DNA of 64,000 nt from Coccinella septempunctata (Eukaryota; Arthropoda; Insecta; Coleoptera; Coccinellidae), in the NCBI RefSeq assembly GCF_907165205.1, contig NC_058195.1, forward strand, positions 32,074,936-32,138,935. The letters run 5' to 3'. Position 1 is the first letter of the stretch. Each line of letters begins with the position of its first letter. Shown here piece after piece: positions 11,101 through 23,639 of this stretch. The notes under the pieces were generated by a model. That model was not told where the DNA came from and did not search any database. It saw only the letters and a program-made list of their open reading frames with translations. The position numbers and the translations under genes are program-made.

Positions 11101-12852
11101 TTTTTCAACAAATAACTGGAAATTAAAACGCGGATTCCCACCATAATCTTCATTTTTTTAAAATTAAATATTGATATATTTTTTGTCAATTAAGTTTCTA
11201 AAGATAAGTTGGATGGGGTTGCAGCTAACGGGTGGAAGAAAAATATTCAATTTTATTTCCCAAAAATAAGTGCAATCAGAACTCAATTGACATGTTTTTC
11301 AGCATCTTGATGTTAAGTTACTGGTTGAGAAACTATTAATTGATAGAAGAAGAAGGTAATTGAAAAGCAATTGGTGGGTTTCAGCGTCTTCATTTTGAGT
11401 GGTTGATATTAATATTGAGAAACATTAATTTTATTCCATACTTATGCCCCATCCTGTAGATATAGTCTGATTTTCTTTATACAACCGAAGTGTTTGAAAG
11501 TTTCGTTTTCAATGCGACATATAGGCTTGTTTTTGGAGAAAGAATGTACCACACTTCTTTGTTTTTGCCAAGCTTTTGAATAATAGATTTATTCTTCTTC
11601 GGGGTATTTCTGTAAATACCAATAAGATTATTACAACCCAAAACATCAACGTCAATACGAATCAAAATTTCAAGCTCACTGAAACACATCTACAATTTTG
11701 ATTTTGAGTGATAATGTACTAATTTTTCCTTTCTTTATTTCACCATTCTTCCTTCTACTGTCACAAGATCTTGTGACAGGAAACGAAAAGTTTGTTTCGA
11801 TTTGCTACTACTCCAATTATTCAACAATTCAAGAAATTTAGAATCCACTCAGATCGAATCGAAGAAAAAAGAAAACTGATAAATACGTGCACCCCTTTCT
11901 CTTATTCTACGACACTGACCAAATTCAATTCATAATATGGAAACAGCGATGCGGATGCGATTCTTATATCCCCACTCCGAGGGTCGGCCGGCCGATGCCC
12001 GATCTTACGCGTATTCAAGAAGCTTCGAAATCACCGCGCCCTTATACATTCTTTAGGAATTACGAATTTTGGAATTTTTATGGTCGAAAAATCACTCAAC
12101 TACTCTTGGACAGTACGAATACCCTTTTACAAAAATTAACTATTCATTTAATAATAAAAAAATCTAACTATAATTAGGGATATATTATATTTTCATTGAC
12201 TAAACTACTTTTAAACGGTACGAATACGCTCTTTTCTAAAATAGACATAATATTTAATGATTAACTATTCATTTGATAATATAATATCTTGGAATAGTCA
12301 ATGGGGAAATCTAGAAATATGAAAACTAAACGCCCAAACCATAGCAAGGTAGGCCCAACTGGTGCTGGCCGACCGTGTATGTATCTAGCAGCGACGTAAT
12401 ACGATATATTGTACAGTTCAACTTGGTGATAACTGCGCGCGACGTAGGTGCTGCATAGTACCATAACTTGAAGCGTTTCGCTAGGCTTGTACGGTTGGCC
12501 GAGCTAGCGTGTTTAGCGTTAGGAAAGAGAACTTCGAAATAAACTAATTCAAGGCGACTGGGGCGTCATGTTCATCGAAATAAGTTGTAATACGTTATAC
12601 TAGGGAATTAATTGAGATTTGAAAATCAAAATTGATCATTTCTAATGAGTTTTGAAGAAAAAAATAATTTTATTCATTTTCTATTTCTCGATTATTTTTG
12701 GGTATGCCCGGCCGACCCTGCATACCCTGACGAGCCGTCATTGATACAAACGGAGAATGTCCATGCGGAGAGGGCCGTGAAGATGCCCATCACATAATGT
12801 TCAACTGCAGACTGAGCCAGAGAAGAGAAACAAGGCAAATGATCATAAACTA
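8122..12852 (+). pseudogene. A1 ORF2: APE endonuclease, reverse transcriptase, C-terminal Cys/His motif
   Basis: Endonuclease 8125-8940: LQINVDRGREATILL, AIVQEPYG, TSIYDEPGG, AGDFNAHNQAWGG and GPRGSSYIDLT, which is the R1-group pattern. A frameshift near 8938 leads to 9005-10414: KKGKSTGTDQIPNEAI, LRPISLLPALGKLLDRLI, MRQYGFREGRSTIDAID, VALDLKNAFNSAW, TKGCPQGSSLGPTLW and FADD (catalytic box). A second frameshift near 10414 leads to 10420-11016: MKPAFMYASEIWGEKA, GHGNML-like NHGNMLAYLNRFRLKDTN. The hAT element then interrupts. The protein resumes at 12744 with GECPCGEGREDAHHIMFNC, the Cys-Cys-His-Cys motif of this clade, and ends QMIIN near 12852. The gene would be close to intact without two frameshifts and the insertion. 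Confidence 0.87.
11017..12743. mobile_element. hAT-1: non-autonomous hAT-type DNA transposon with 8-bp TSD
   Basis: The left end is CAGTGACGGCTCGT and the right end is ACGAGCCGTCATTG, imperfect terminal inverted repeats of the CAGTG-CGG type common in hAT elements. It is flanked by a perfect 8-bp duplication, ATACAAAC (11009-11016 and 12744-12751), the duplication length known for hAT. Removing the element and one duplication restores the A1 ORF2 frame (KDTN-GECPCG). The 1727-bp interior is AT-rich, with GC-rich GGTCGGCC stretches near both ends. I saw no transposase, so it is probably a deletion derivative moved in trans. Confidence 0.93.
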
Positions 12853-13252
12853 ATACAAAGATCTGAAATTGACACTGAGAGTGGAGAAGAGAGCAAATAA
12901 GCATCATGTAGAAAAAATCAACCCATGGGCAAGCGAAGTAATGCCAGACAGCGACGAGCTGTAGGAATAGACTGAAGTAGGACAAAATAATGGGTAACAG
13001 TTGCAGCACAGGACTGCTACCCAAAAAACTGACGTGGAACTACCCTATCCCTCGAATGAGGGCAACGGGCGATCACGGCAGAGATAGATCTGCGCTAGCC
13101 ATACGGCGACGGTGACCCTTCAAACGTTTCATCGCGAGATGATAACAAGGGGAGCATGGGAGAGAGGAGCCCCACCAAGACAAGAGTCCCGTCTTGGTGC
13201 CTCTCAATTGAGGTTGGACTCGTGCGGGTATGTGGGTTTGCCGGATAGGCAA
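12853..13252 (+). other. A1 3' UTR with conserved hairpin
   Basis: Non-coding. It is almost identical to the A2 3' UTR (23331-23639). It holds GGTAACAG...CTGCTACC near 12991-13019 and a perfect 9-bp stem CACCAAGAC (13173-13181) / GTCTTGGTG (13191-13199) with a 9-base loop; A2 has the same at 23562-23588. Reverse transcriptases of several LINE clades recognise 3' UTR structure, so this is a candidate recognition hairpin (inference). There is no poly(A) tail. Confidence 0.7.
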
Positions 13253-13592
13253 TAAATCAATAAACAGGAAGATCCTTAAGGAAGTGGACAGGAAAATCAG
13301 AACTGCGGTCAAGAAAATCCTACACCTGCCCCAACATATTATTGACTCGGCAATATACTCCCCAGCAAAAATGGGAGGTCTAGGAATCTTTTCATTTGCC
13401 AAGAAAATCCCAATAATCATAAAGAACCGATGGCAGTCAGTCTCCAGAATCTGTGCAGACTTCAGATACCTTCTAGATGAAGCCAAGGATTGGACCAACA
13501 GAGTCAATAAAATGATCAAGCCTGATGCGACAACAAAAGAACAGGTGCATCGCAAAAATGGCGTAAACTTCGATAAGTCCTACTATGGAGGC
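13253..13592 (+). pseudogene. R2-1 continuation: post-RT linker region
   Basis: This picks up the R2 protein cut at 285: KSINRKILKEVDRKIRT, then HIIDSAIYSPAKMGGLGIF, SRICADFRYLLDEAKDW and NKMIKPDATTKEQ, ending FDKSYYGGG. R2-3 (25550-25860) and R2-5 (51190-51460) carry the same block. In R2-5 a further 200 bases lead to the Cys/His finger and endonuclease, but here satellite starts directly after YYGGG. R2-1 has therefore lost its endonuclease end, and this junction is not at the site used by the other R2 copies. Confidence 0.85.
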
Positions 13593-14340
13593 GGCGAGAT
13601 TAGAAGTCACTCAATTTAGGCGATGTTAATACTAGCGATTAAACGGCGAGATGAGAATTCACTCAATATAGGCGATGTGAATAACCGCGGATAAATGGTT
13701 GTAGTGGATTTCACTCACTTAATATAGAAGATCTAAATACGAGCGGGTAAACGGCGAGAATAGAATTTACCTACTATATATGGACAATGTTAATATCAGC
13801 GGTTTAACGACGAGATTAGAAGTCACTCAATATAGGCGATGTAAATACCCACGGATGAACGGTGGGAGCAGAATTCACTCACTCAATATAGAAGACGTAC
13901 ATACGCGCGGGTAAACGGCGTGAGTAGAATTTGCTCACTTAATAGAGAAGATGTGATTTCGCGAGGGTAAACGTTGGGAGTAGAATTCACTCACTGTATA
14001 TAGACGATGTAAATACCCACGGATGAACGGTGGGAGTAGAATTCATTCACTTATTATAGAAGATGTACATACGCACGGGTAAACGGCGTGAGTAGAATTC
14101 ACTAACTCAATATAGACGATGTTAATACTAGCGGTTAAACGGCGAGATGAGAATTCACTCAATATAGGCGATGTGAATACCCGCGGATAAACGGTTGGAG
14201 TAGATTTAACTCACTTAATATAGAAATTCTAAATACGCGCGGGTAAACGGCGTGAGTACAATTCGCTCACTTAATATTAAAGATGTGAATACGCGCGGGT
14301 AAACGGCGAGAATAGAATTCACTTACTGTATATGGACGAG
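13593..14340 (+). repeat. SAT54 satellite block 1 (about 13 monomers)
   Basis: Tandem 52-56 bp monomers built on AATATAG(A/G)(C/A)GATGT, then a GCG-rich centre, AAACGG and a GAATTC-centred dyad. Three types alternate: A (CCAGCGGTTAAACGGCGAGA-like, 52 bp), B (CCGCGGATAAACGGTGGGAG-like, 56 bp) and C (GCGCGGGTAAACGGCGTGAG-like, 56 bp). Monomers here diverge more than in block 3. The block continues, inverted, at 16714-17461 in the right arm of the palindrome. Confidence 0.95.
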
Positions 14341-14730
14341 TATGGTATATTCACCTCAAGGGCTGCACATCTTCGGATGTTCAGTACGGGGATCGCCAAA
14401 CCCGAGGTTCCCGAGGACCTGATGGCTCGCCACCTTATACATACCGTCCTGACCTAGACATGTCTTAGGGTGGATGGGGAGGCTGGCTTAACCGCCTGGC
14501 TCAAAGAGGAGAAAACCTCTATAACAAACCTCATTCCCTAAGGTGTAGACAAGTTCCGAGAGGGGTGCCATCGCATGGTGATGGCATAGCTGGGGAGCAA
14601 CCCGGTTCCGGACTTTTCTAACCACTGGGCACCTGGCGCACCCAGTGGGAGAGATAGCCTTCCTATGGTATGGGCGCTCTGCCCTGCCATTTGGTGACAT
14701 ATATTTCGTACCTCTCTCGTGGGACTTATA

Positions 14731-15824
<1,094 letters not shown>

Positions 15825-15945
15825 TGATGTTCGTTAATGCATCTAATTGCTTTTGTACAGTCATTTGTTCTTCTCTATGGAATTGAATTTTTGAACCTGA
15901 GTATCTTGTCGTTGCCTTTATTATCGTATCCTTAATTTCAATGAA

Positions 15946-16323
15946 TTATGTTATCATGTCACTACTTTTCATATCTTTGTTTCTCGTGTCTTCTTTCATA
16001 CTTTTGTCTTCAGTCACCATGCTTTCATTCCTTCTTTTCTTTTCTCTTATTTGTTCCCGCCTATCTTCATCTGCCCGTTCTATTATTGTTCTGTCGAGGT
16101 CCTCGTCTGTGGACACTCCTATTGAACCTGAGCATGAAGTTTTTCGTTTCTTTTCCTCTGGTGATCTGGCAATAGATTGGCGTCTAGGTATTTGCCCAGT
16201 TGCGATTGCCTCCCTTTCCAATCGCTCCCATTTTTCTTCTTGTGTTTCCTCTCTTATTCCCAAATGATCTTTCTCTGTTTCTTCAATTTTTTCTTTTTGT
16301 TTTTTTGTTTGTTTTGAATCCAT
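15946..16323 (-). pseudogene. Inverted duplicate of A2 ORF1 N-terminus
   Basis: Minus-strand copy of 14731-15108, identical in the parts compared (MDSKQTKKQ, EEKWERLEREA). It belongs to the right palindrome arm and is cut at the same point by (TA)n. Confidence 0.85.
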
Positions 16324-16713
16324 TATAAGTCCCACGAGAGAGGTACGAAATATATGTCACCAAATGGCAGGGCAGAGCGCCCATACCATAGGAAGGCTAT
16401 CTCTCCCACTGGGTGCGCCAGGTGCCCAGTGGTTAGAAAAGTCCGGAACCGGGTTGCTCCCCAGCTATGCCATCACCATGCGATGGCACCCCTCTCGGCA
16501 CTTGTCTACACCTTAGGGAATGAGGTTTGTTATAGAGGTTTTCTCCTCTTTGAGCCAGGCGGTTAAGCCAGCCTCCCCATCCACCCTAAGACATGTCTAG
16601 GTCAGGACGGTATGTATAAGGTGGCGAGCCATCAGGTCCTCGGGAACCTCGGGTTTGGCGATCCCCGTACTGAACATCCGAAGATGTGCAGCCCTTGAGG
16701 TGAATATACCATA

Positions 16714-17461
16714 CTCGTCCATATACAGTAAGTGAATTCTATTCTCGCCGTTTACCCGCGCGTATTCACATCTTTAATATTAAGTGAACGAATTGTACTC
16801 ACGCCGTTTACCCGCGCGTATTTAGAATTTCTATATTAAGTGAGTTAAATCTACTCCAACCGTTTATCCGCGGGTATTCACATCGCCTATATTGAGTGAA
16901 TTCTCATCTCGCCGTTTAACCGCTAGTATTAACATCGTCTATATTGAGTTAGTGAATTCTACTCACGCCGTTTACCCGTGCGTATGTACATCTTCTATAA
17001 TAAGTGAATGAATTCTACTCCCACCGTTCATCCGTGGGTATTTACATCGTCTATATACAGTGAGTGAATTCTACTCCCAACGTTTACCCTCGCGAAATCA
17101 CATCTTCTCTATTAAGTGAGCAAATTCTACTCACGCCGTTTACCCGCGCGTATGTACGTCTTCTATATTGAGTGAGTGAATTCTGCTCCCACCGTTCATC
17201 CGTGGGTATTTACATCGCCTATATTGAGTGACTTCTAATCTCGTCGTTAAACCGCTGATATTAACATTGTCCATATATAGTAGGTAAATTCTATTCTCGC
17301 CGTTTACCCGCTCGTATTTAGATCTTCTATATTAAGTGAGTGAAATCCACTACAACCATTTATCCGCGGTTATTCACATCGCCTATATTGAGTGAATTCT
17401 CATCTCGCCGTTTAATCGCTAGTATTAACATCGCCTAAATTGAGTGACTTCTAATCTCGCC
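16714..17461 (-). repeat. SAT54 block 1, inverted duplicate
   Basis: Reverse complement of 13593-14340, monomer for monomer. This is the only place where the satellite runs on the minus strand, and it is explained entirely by the palindrome. Confidence 0.93.
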
Positions 17462-17801
17462 GCCTCCATAGTAGGACTTATCGAAGTTTACGCCATTTTT
17501 GCGATGCACCTGTTCTTTTGTTGGCGCATCAGGCTTGATCATTTTATTGACTCTGTTGGTCCAATCCTTGGCTTCATCTAGAAGGTATCTGAAGTCTGCA
17601 CAGATTCTGGAGACTGACTGCCATCGGTTCTTTATGATTATTGGGATTTTCTTGGCAAATGAAAAGATTCCTAGACCTCCCATTTTTGCTGGGGAGTATA
17701 TTGCCGAGTCAATAATATGTTGGGGCAGGTGTAGGATTTTCTTGACCGCAGTTCTGATTTTCCTGTCCACTTCCTTAAGGATCTTCCTGTTTATTGATTT
17801 A
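17462..17801 (-). pseudogene. Inverted duplicate of the R2-1 linker fragment
   Basis: Minus-strand copy of 13253-13592 with one visible amino-acid change (KPDAPTKEQ instead of KPDATTKEQ). It is part of the palindrome arm, not a separate insertion. Confidence 0.85.
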
Positions 17802-18287
17802 TTGCCTATCCGGCAAACCCACATACCCGCACGAGTCCAACCTCAATTGAGAGGCACCAAGACGGGACTCTTGTCTTGGTGGGGCTCCTCTCTCCCATGC
17901 TCCCCTTGTTATCATCTCGCGATGAAACGTTTGAAGGGTCACCGTCGCCGTATGGCTAGCGCAGATCTATCTCTGCCGTGATCGCCCGTTGCCCTCATTC
18001 GAGGGATAGGGTAGTTCCACGTCAGTTTTTTGGGTAGCAGTCCTGTGCTGCAACTGTTACCCATTATTTTGTCCTACTTCAGTCTATTCCTACAGCTCGT
18101 CGCTGTCTGGCATTACTTCGCTTGCCCATGGGTTGATTTTTTCTACATGATGCTTATTTGCTCTCTTCTCCACTCTCAGTGTCAATTTCAGATCTTTGTA
18201 TTAGTTTATGATCATTTGCCTTGTTTCTCTTCTCTGGCTCAGTCTGCAGTTGAACATTATGTGATGGGCATCTTCACGGCCCTCTCC

Positions 18288-18491
18288 GAATGAAAGCATG
18301 GTGACTGAAGACAAAAGTATGAAAGAAGACACGAGAAACAAAGATATGAAAAGTAGTGACATGATAACATAATTCATTGAAATTAAGGATACGATAATAA
18401 AGGCAACGACAAGATACTCAGGTTCAAAAATTCAATTCCATAGAGAAGAACAAATGACTGTACAAAAGCAATTAGATGCATTAACGAACAT

Positions 18492-18492
<1 letters not shown>
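18288..18492 (+). repeat. Third copy of A2 ORF1 segment (direct)
   Basis: Matches 15024-15228 at a constant offset of 3264. It ends GAACATCA directly before (TA)n, so it is the real left flank of LINE F; the palindrome lies between the two direct copies. Confidence 0.88.
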
Positions 18493-18541
<49 letters not shown>

Positions 18542-19183
18542 TTTTGATATAGAGCATTACAATCTTGAACACCAAACAATAATTATAGCATGTGTATGAG
18601 ATACAGTTTTAGCAGAGGTTAGCGTAACGGGGTACCATACAAATTGGTGTATGATACAAGAGCTTAGGGAAAAACCTCAGTAAAAAAACCCTTTCTCCCC
18701 GTGAGTGTAGTGGATTGTAATTGTTCACGAAATAAGCTGAAATATTCCATATTGAAGGGCATCTCGCACTGCAAAAATTGATTCTTTCTCCAACAAAAAG
18801 GAAAATCCAGAAGGTCTCCTCCAAGATACCAGAAACTTTTATCTGAAATAAAGAGAAAACAAAAGCAGAAAAACGTAAAATAATAAAATTAGATTCAATA
18901 TGTCAGATTGACCTAAAATTGACAACCCAATTCAAAAAAGATTCGGAAACTGCATGTATAGCTCTAAAACCATCCTGAAATTTATAAATTGGACAATGAT
19001 TAACTAGATGATTTATGGTTTCTTCTGGTTCCCCGCATTCACAACTAGGGCTTTCAACTGAATTCCACCTGAAAAGCATGCTATTGCAACGTCCGTGACC
19101 TGTTCTTATACGATTCAGAATACACCATATTTTCCTGGGAAGATCAAAACCAGGAACTCTATTCGAAGGATCAGTTACTAATT
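18493..19183 (-). mobile_element. F: 5'-truncated LINE fragment with (TA)n tail
   Basis: On the minus strand: coding from about 19183 to 18903, then a 3' UTR of 362 bp (18541-18902), then a (TA)n tail (18493-18540). The CATGAT before A2 resumes (19184-19189) matches CATGAT at the end of the A2 left part (15227-15232), so the target duplication is probably CATGAT. Only the C-terminus of ORF2 remains. Confidence 0.78.
18903..19183 (-). pseudogene. LINE F ORF2 C-terminal fragment (Cys/His motif)
   Basis: Frame: PGFDLPRKIWCILNRIRTGHG, then CECGEPEETINHLVNHCPIY, ending WVVNFRSI. The pattern of LNRIRTGHGRC followed by C-x-C...H...C is found at the C-terminus of ORF2 in several LINE clades (Jockey/CR1/RTE-like). 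I cannot choose between these. The fragment is short and has no catalytic domain. Confidence 0.7.
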
Positions 19184-19189
19184 CATGAT

Positions 19190-20338
19190 TAAGATGGCGT
19201 ACGAGTTGGGGAAAAAAGATGGAATGGAAAAGCAGATACAAATGCTGACAAAGAAACTCGAAACACAAGAGGAGGAAATAAAAACACTATAGGAAAAACG
19301 GGATAAACAAAAGAGTGAAAATAACGACACTGATATAGTTCAAAAGTATGGACAACGTAGACATACTATTGACAACACACAGATATCAGACATAGAAACG
19401 GTATACCAAGCAGACAGTGAAAAACAAACGGAAACAGAAACAGATGGAGAATGGAACACAGCAACAATATACAAGAATCGAAAAAAGTCTTATGCACATA
19501 TGACAAGAAAACAGACACAAAAAGAGGGGTGGAAAACACCAGAAAAAAAGGTAACAAATCAAACCATGGTTAGCAATAAGGACGTCACAGATCACAAAGA
19601 GGTTATAAAACAACTAAAACATGCTACACAAAGCATATGGAAGGAAAACAAAATAAAAAACATCATTCTTTTAAGGGATAGAAAAGTAATATTACAGTGC
19701 ACAGAAGCACAGATAAAGAACAGTTGGGAAGGATAAACGAGGTACTCAAAGATATCGATAAAATTGAAATAAAAAACAGAAACGAGAAAAAGCCAACGAT
19801 TATGTTAACCGGAATAACAAAAGGGTACACAGATGAAGAGCTTATAGCTCAAATATGGAACGAAAACGAAGAATTAAAAACAGAATATCAAGAAACATTT
19901 TTACAAAAAACAAAGGTACTGGCAAGAAGAACATGCAGGAACATATATAAAGAAAACATAACAATACAAACGGATACAAGAATGGCGAAATATCTACTTG
20001 AAAGAGGAAAAGTAAATATGGACATGGTCAGAATAAGGGTGGAGAAGGTTGTGAGCGTTGCATTGTGCTTCAACTGTCATAAATATGGACACGTAGCAAA
20101 ACACTGCACAGACAGACCGATATGCCACAAGTGCGGAGGTGAACACGAGGGAAGAAGATGTTCTCTAGATATATTGTACTGTCCAAACTGCAGGACGAAT
20201 AATATAAATAAAGAACAGAGAAAACATACAGCAAGGGACAAGAACTGTCCTGTCTATATCAAAAAGGAAGAACAAGCAAGGCGGACAATCGACTACGGTC
20301 AGTTTTCGACAAAATGGGGTTCACAGTACTGCAAATAA
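19190..20338 (+). pseudogene. A2 ORF1, coiled region and CCHC knuckles
   Basis: Resumes KMAYELGKKDGMEKQIQMLT, aligned with A1 at 1153. A stop lies near 19290 and a frameshift near 19735. The C-terminal half (19697-20338) is open: PTIMLTGITKGYTDEE, knuckles CFNCHKYGHVAKHC and CHKCGGEHEGRRC, then CPNCRTN...H...C. ORF2 ATG at 20314 overlaps the end of ORF1 (stop at 20338) by 25 nt, which suggests translation of ORF2 by reinitiation or frameshifting, as known for this superfamily. Confidence 0.83.
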
Positions 20339-23330
20339 ATTTAGACAGAGGACGGGAAGCAACGCTGCTAATGATGAAAAAACTAATAGACAAAAACATT
20401 GATATCGCAATAATACAAGAACCGTACTGCCGATATATTGAAAATGATTTTTATGACGTTCACATTTACGATACATAAACAAAAGTGCAAATACTAACAA
20501 AAACGAACCTAAACAATGTAACAACAAGATAAGACATAACAAACAAGAACTTGGTTACGATTGAATCAACCACAAATAAATTGGACAGCAACAACAGAAT
20601 ATTAATAACATCAATATACGATGAACCAGGAGGAAGGGATAACAGAAGACTAACAGAATTGACACAGCTGATGGGAACACAATCAGCTAAACAAATCATA
20701 GCCGGGGACCTGAATGCGCACTACATTGCATGGGGGGGGGGGGAAACAGACACAAGAGGGGAGAAACTATTAGAATTGACAATGGCAAACGGCTACGAGA
20801 TAAAAAACGACGAATCACAGGGGCCGACATTTATAGGACCAAGGGGACAAAGTTATATAGACGTAACAATGTCGAAAGGGGTCGAAATAAAGAACTGGAA
20901 GATACTGGAAGACGAAACATTGAGTCTTCACAAATATATTGAATTTGAAATTCAGACATTAAGAAACCAACAACTACACATGTGATTTCGAGAACACTGA
21001 CTGGAACAGACCCAGGGAAGAACTTAGAAGAGAAGTTCATAACGAAGAATGGACGAAAGACAATATCGAGGAATTAGAACATAGAGCAGAAAAATTGCAG
21101 AAGATATGTACAACTATATGTGGGCGATATTTGAGAAGGAAAGAAGTCTGGGAGGGATCTGATTGGTGGACGAACAAATTACAGAAATTGAGACAAGCAT
21201 TAAGACAACAAAGAAGGCTTGCCGAGTGTGACCTAGAAGAGGAAACAGGACTACAAAAATGGAATAAATACAAACAAATGAAAAACGAGTATAAGAGAGA
21301 GATAAGAAGAACAAAGATAGAACACACACAGAAGATGATAGAGGGTATAAGCGAAAATGACCCATAGGATAAACTATGGAAGTACTTCAATAAAAGAACA
21401 TCGAACACTAAAACAAACATCATGAAAGAAGATGGAACATACACCCAAGACGAAACAGAGAAAAATAAATAAGTATTTATTTTTCAACATTAAGTAATGT
21501 AGAAATATTTTCCACAAGACCTTGAAGAACAAGTCTCAGACGAAATGAAAGACATAAGACAAATGAAACATCAGTACAACGAAACTTTGGAGCCAGAAGT
21601 AGACAGAGATGAACTAAGAAAGACAATTACGAGTTTGAAAAAGGGGAAATGCACAGGACTAGACAGAATACCAAATGAAGCTGTGAAACACATCCACGAG
21701 GTTACGGAAGAAATACTCGTGAATTTGTATAATAAGTGCCTGATATGTGGACGGTTCCCCAAAGTTTGGAAGGAAGCAAAAGTGGCGTGGATCCCAAAAA
21801 CGACGGCACGCTGAGACCAATAAATCTTTTGCCTCTCTTCGGAAAAATATTAGACAAAATGATAAACGGAAGACTACAAATTTGGCTCGAGACGCACAAT
21901 GGACTCGACCACAGGCAATATGGGTTCAGAAAGGGGCTCTCTACAACAGACGCCATGGACATGCTATTGGGACATATACAAAGAAATACAAACGAGCACA
22001 AACATCAGCTTTTGGTAGCTCTGGATCTGCGTAACGCCTTCAACAACGCATGGACACCGTATGTTAAAATGGAGCTTGAAAGAGCTAAAGTCCCAAAAAG
22101 GCTGAGAAGGTTATGCGAGGACTTCTTAACAGAACGAATGATCTCATGTGGACAAACGAAACGGTCAATGACTAAGGGGTGCCCTCAGGGATCAAGCCTA
22201 GGACCGACATTGTGGCTACTAGTGATGCAAGGCTGGTGCAGGATAATGGACATGATGAACAATAAATGGAAAAAAGACGAAGCAAAAAGACGCGATATAA
22301 ATGAAATCTTCGTGGACATACTCGCGGACCTTTTAGCTTATGCAGATGATGAGTTCATCGTAATACAGGGCAGCTCAGCTAGGGAAATTGAAAGGAAATG
22401 GGCATATATCTGTGAAGAATGCACTTGCTGGACACGGGAAAGCAGCGTCACATACAACTCAGAAAAGACAGAAACACTGTTTATGTTCCACAGACATAAT
22501 ATGAGACCACCGACAATAAAAATAGATGGGCAAACAATACAACACAAAGAAACAATCAAATACCTAGGATTGACATTAGATCGTGAATTGACATTTCTGG
22601 AACATATTAAAGACACAAAATTGATAAAATTCCGATGGAACTCATGGGAAAAATAAGAAGAAGCATGGAAACAGCAAAGAAATAACAAAGCAAATTGTGA
22701 ATTGCGTTATGAAACCAGCCTTCCTATACGCGTCGGAAATATGGGGAGCAAAAGCGGAAAACTCGCACCAAAAAGACAAATAGACGCAACACAAAGACCA
22801 TAACTGATGCTCATTAACAGAACATACGCCACAACAATAACAGCAGCATTACAAACACTGGCAGGGACACCACCTTGGTGGATGGAAGCCTAGCACAGAC
22901 ATAAGTATTGGATGGAAAACAAAGATGAGATACAACAGAAAAGACGTAATGAGAGAACTAACATATCTCTGAATTTCTCACACAAACAGAGAAGGAAGAG
23001 ACAGTACGAAGAAATGATAGAAGAGTGGCAAAATGTGTGGGTAAATGAAGGCACTACTTCATAGTAGTTGTACTCAGGTGGGTTTGGACAGAATTGACTT
23101 GACTTTCAAGGCGGCACAACTGTTGACGGGACATGGAAATATGGAAGCTTACTTGCGCAGATTTGGGCTGAAAGATACAGATGGCAGGTGCACGTGTGAT
23201 ATGGGAGAGGCTCAGCTCAGATGGGACCGGAAAATAAATGAAAGACAGGTGGGCAAAATTAATGAATGGGCAGAATACGCGATACAGGACACAGATATAA
23301 GGGAACAGTCGACAGCGGAGGAGGAGGTTT
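20314..23330 (+). pseudogene. A2 ORF2: endonuclease, RT and C-terminal Cys motif, badly damaged
   Basis: Endonuclease: MGFTVLQINLDRGREATLL, IAIIQEPY, a stop near 20476, then TSIYDEPGGRDN, AGDLNAHYIAWGG (Leu replaces Phe of GDFN) and GPRGQSYIDVT. A run of ten G at 20733-20742 lies within the AWGG motif. RT pieces: 21545-21814 (KKGKCTGLDRIPNEAV) with a 1-2 base slip near 21805, and 21820-22656 (LRPINLLPLFGKILDKMI, HRQYGFRKGLSTTDAMD, VALDLRNAFNNAW, TKGCPQGSSLGPTLW, YADDEFIV). The C-terminus is at 23045-23330 with GHGNMEAYLRRFGLKDTDG and CTCDMGE. About 60 bp of unrelated AATAAATAAG-like sequence interrupts near 21465. Confidence 0.82.
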
Positions 23331-23639
23331 AAGAAGAGACACGAGAAGAAAGAAATACTTTTTATAAGGACATAATAATGGGTAACAGTTGCAGCACAGG
23401 ACTGCTACCTAAAAAAACTGTCGTGGATCTACCCTATCCCTCAAAAGAGGGCAACGGGCGATTACGACAGAGAAAGATCTGTGCTAGCCATACGACGACG
23501 GTGACCCTTCAAACGTTTCATCGCGAGATGATAAGAAGGGGAGCATGGGAGAGAGGAGCCCCACCAAGACAAGAGTCCCGTCTTGGTGCCTCTCAATTGA
23601 GGTTGGACTCGTGCGGGTATGTGGTTGCTGGATGGGCAA
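23331..23639 (+). other. A2 3' UTR with hairpin
   Basis: Non-coding. It matches the A1 3' UTR, including the stem CACCAAGAC (23562-23570) / GTCTTGGTG (23580-23588). Confidence 0.7.

Larger units (their letters stand above)
286..13252 (+). mobile_element. A1: R1-clade non-LTR retrotransposon, full length but interrupted
   Basis: A two-ORF LINE inserted into R2-1. The left end CTCAGGGGCTG and right end near GGATAGGCAA match the ends of a second copy, A2 (14355 and 23639), which fixes both boundaries to within a few bases. Order: 5' UTR (286-663), ORF1 with CCHC knuckles, ORF2 with an APE-type endonuclease, RT and a C-terminal Cys/His motif, then a 3' UTR of about 370 bp with a hairpin and no poly(A). 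It is interrupted by LINE C (about 5123-7574), which itself contains Dong-like B, and by a hAT element (11017-12743). Domain order and the ORF2 motifs fit the R1 clade of the I superfamily (R1/TRAS/Waldo); LOA is an alternative. Without the insertions it would be about 5.4 kb. Several frameshifts make it non-functional. Confidence 0.85.

Noticed and set aside
16354..16566. Frame MSPNGRAERPYHRKAISP found at several places
   Set aside because: Antisense shadow of the A-family 5' UTR; its conservation reflects the element copies, not a protein.
20733..20742. G10 run read as a programmed frameshift site
   Set aside because: It lies in the endonuclease AWGG codons of a dead copy; A1 has a short GGGGAGG here. 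Slippage or sequencing error is simpler.
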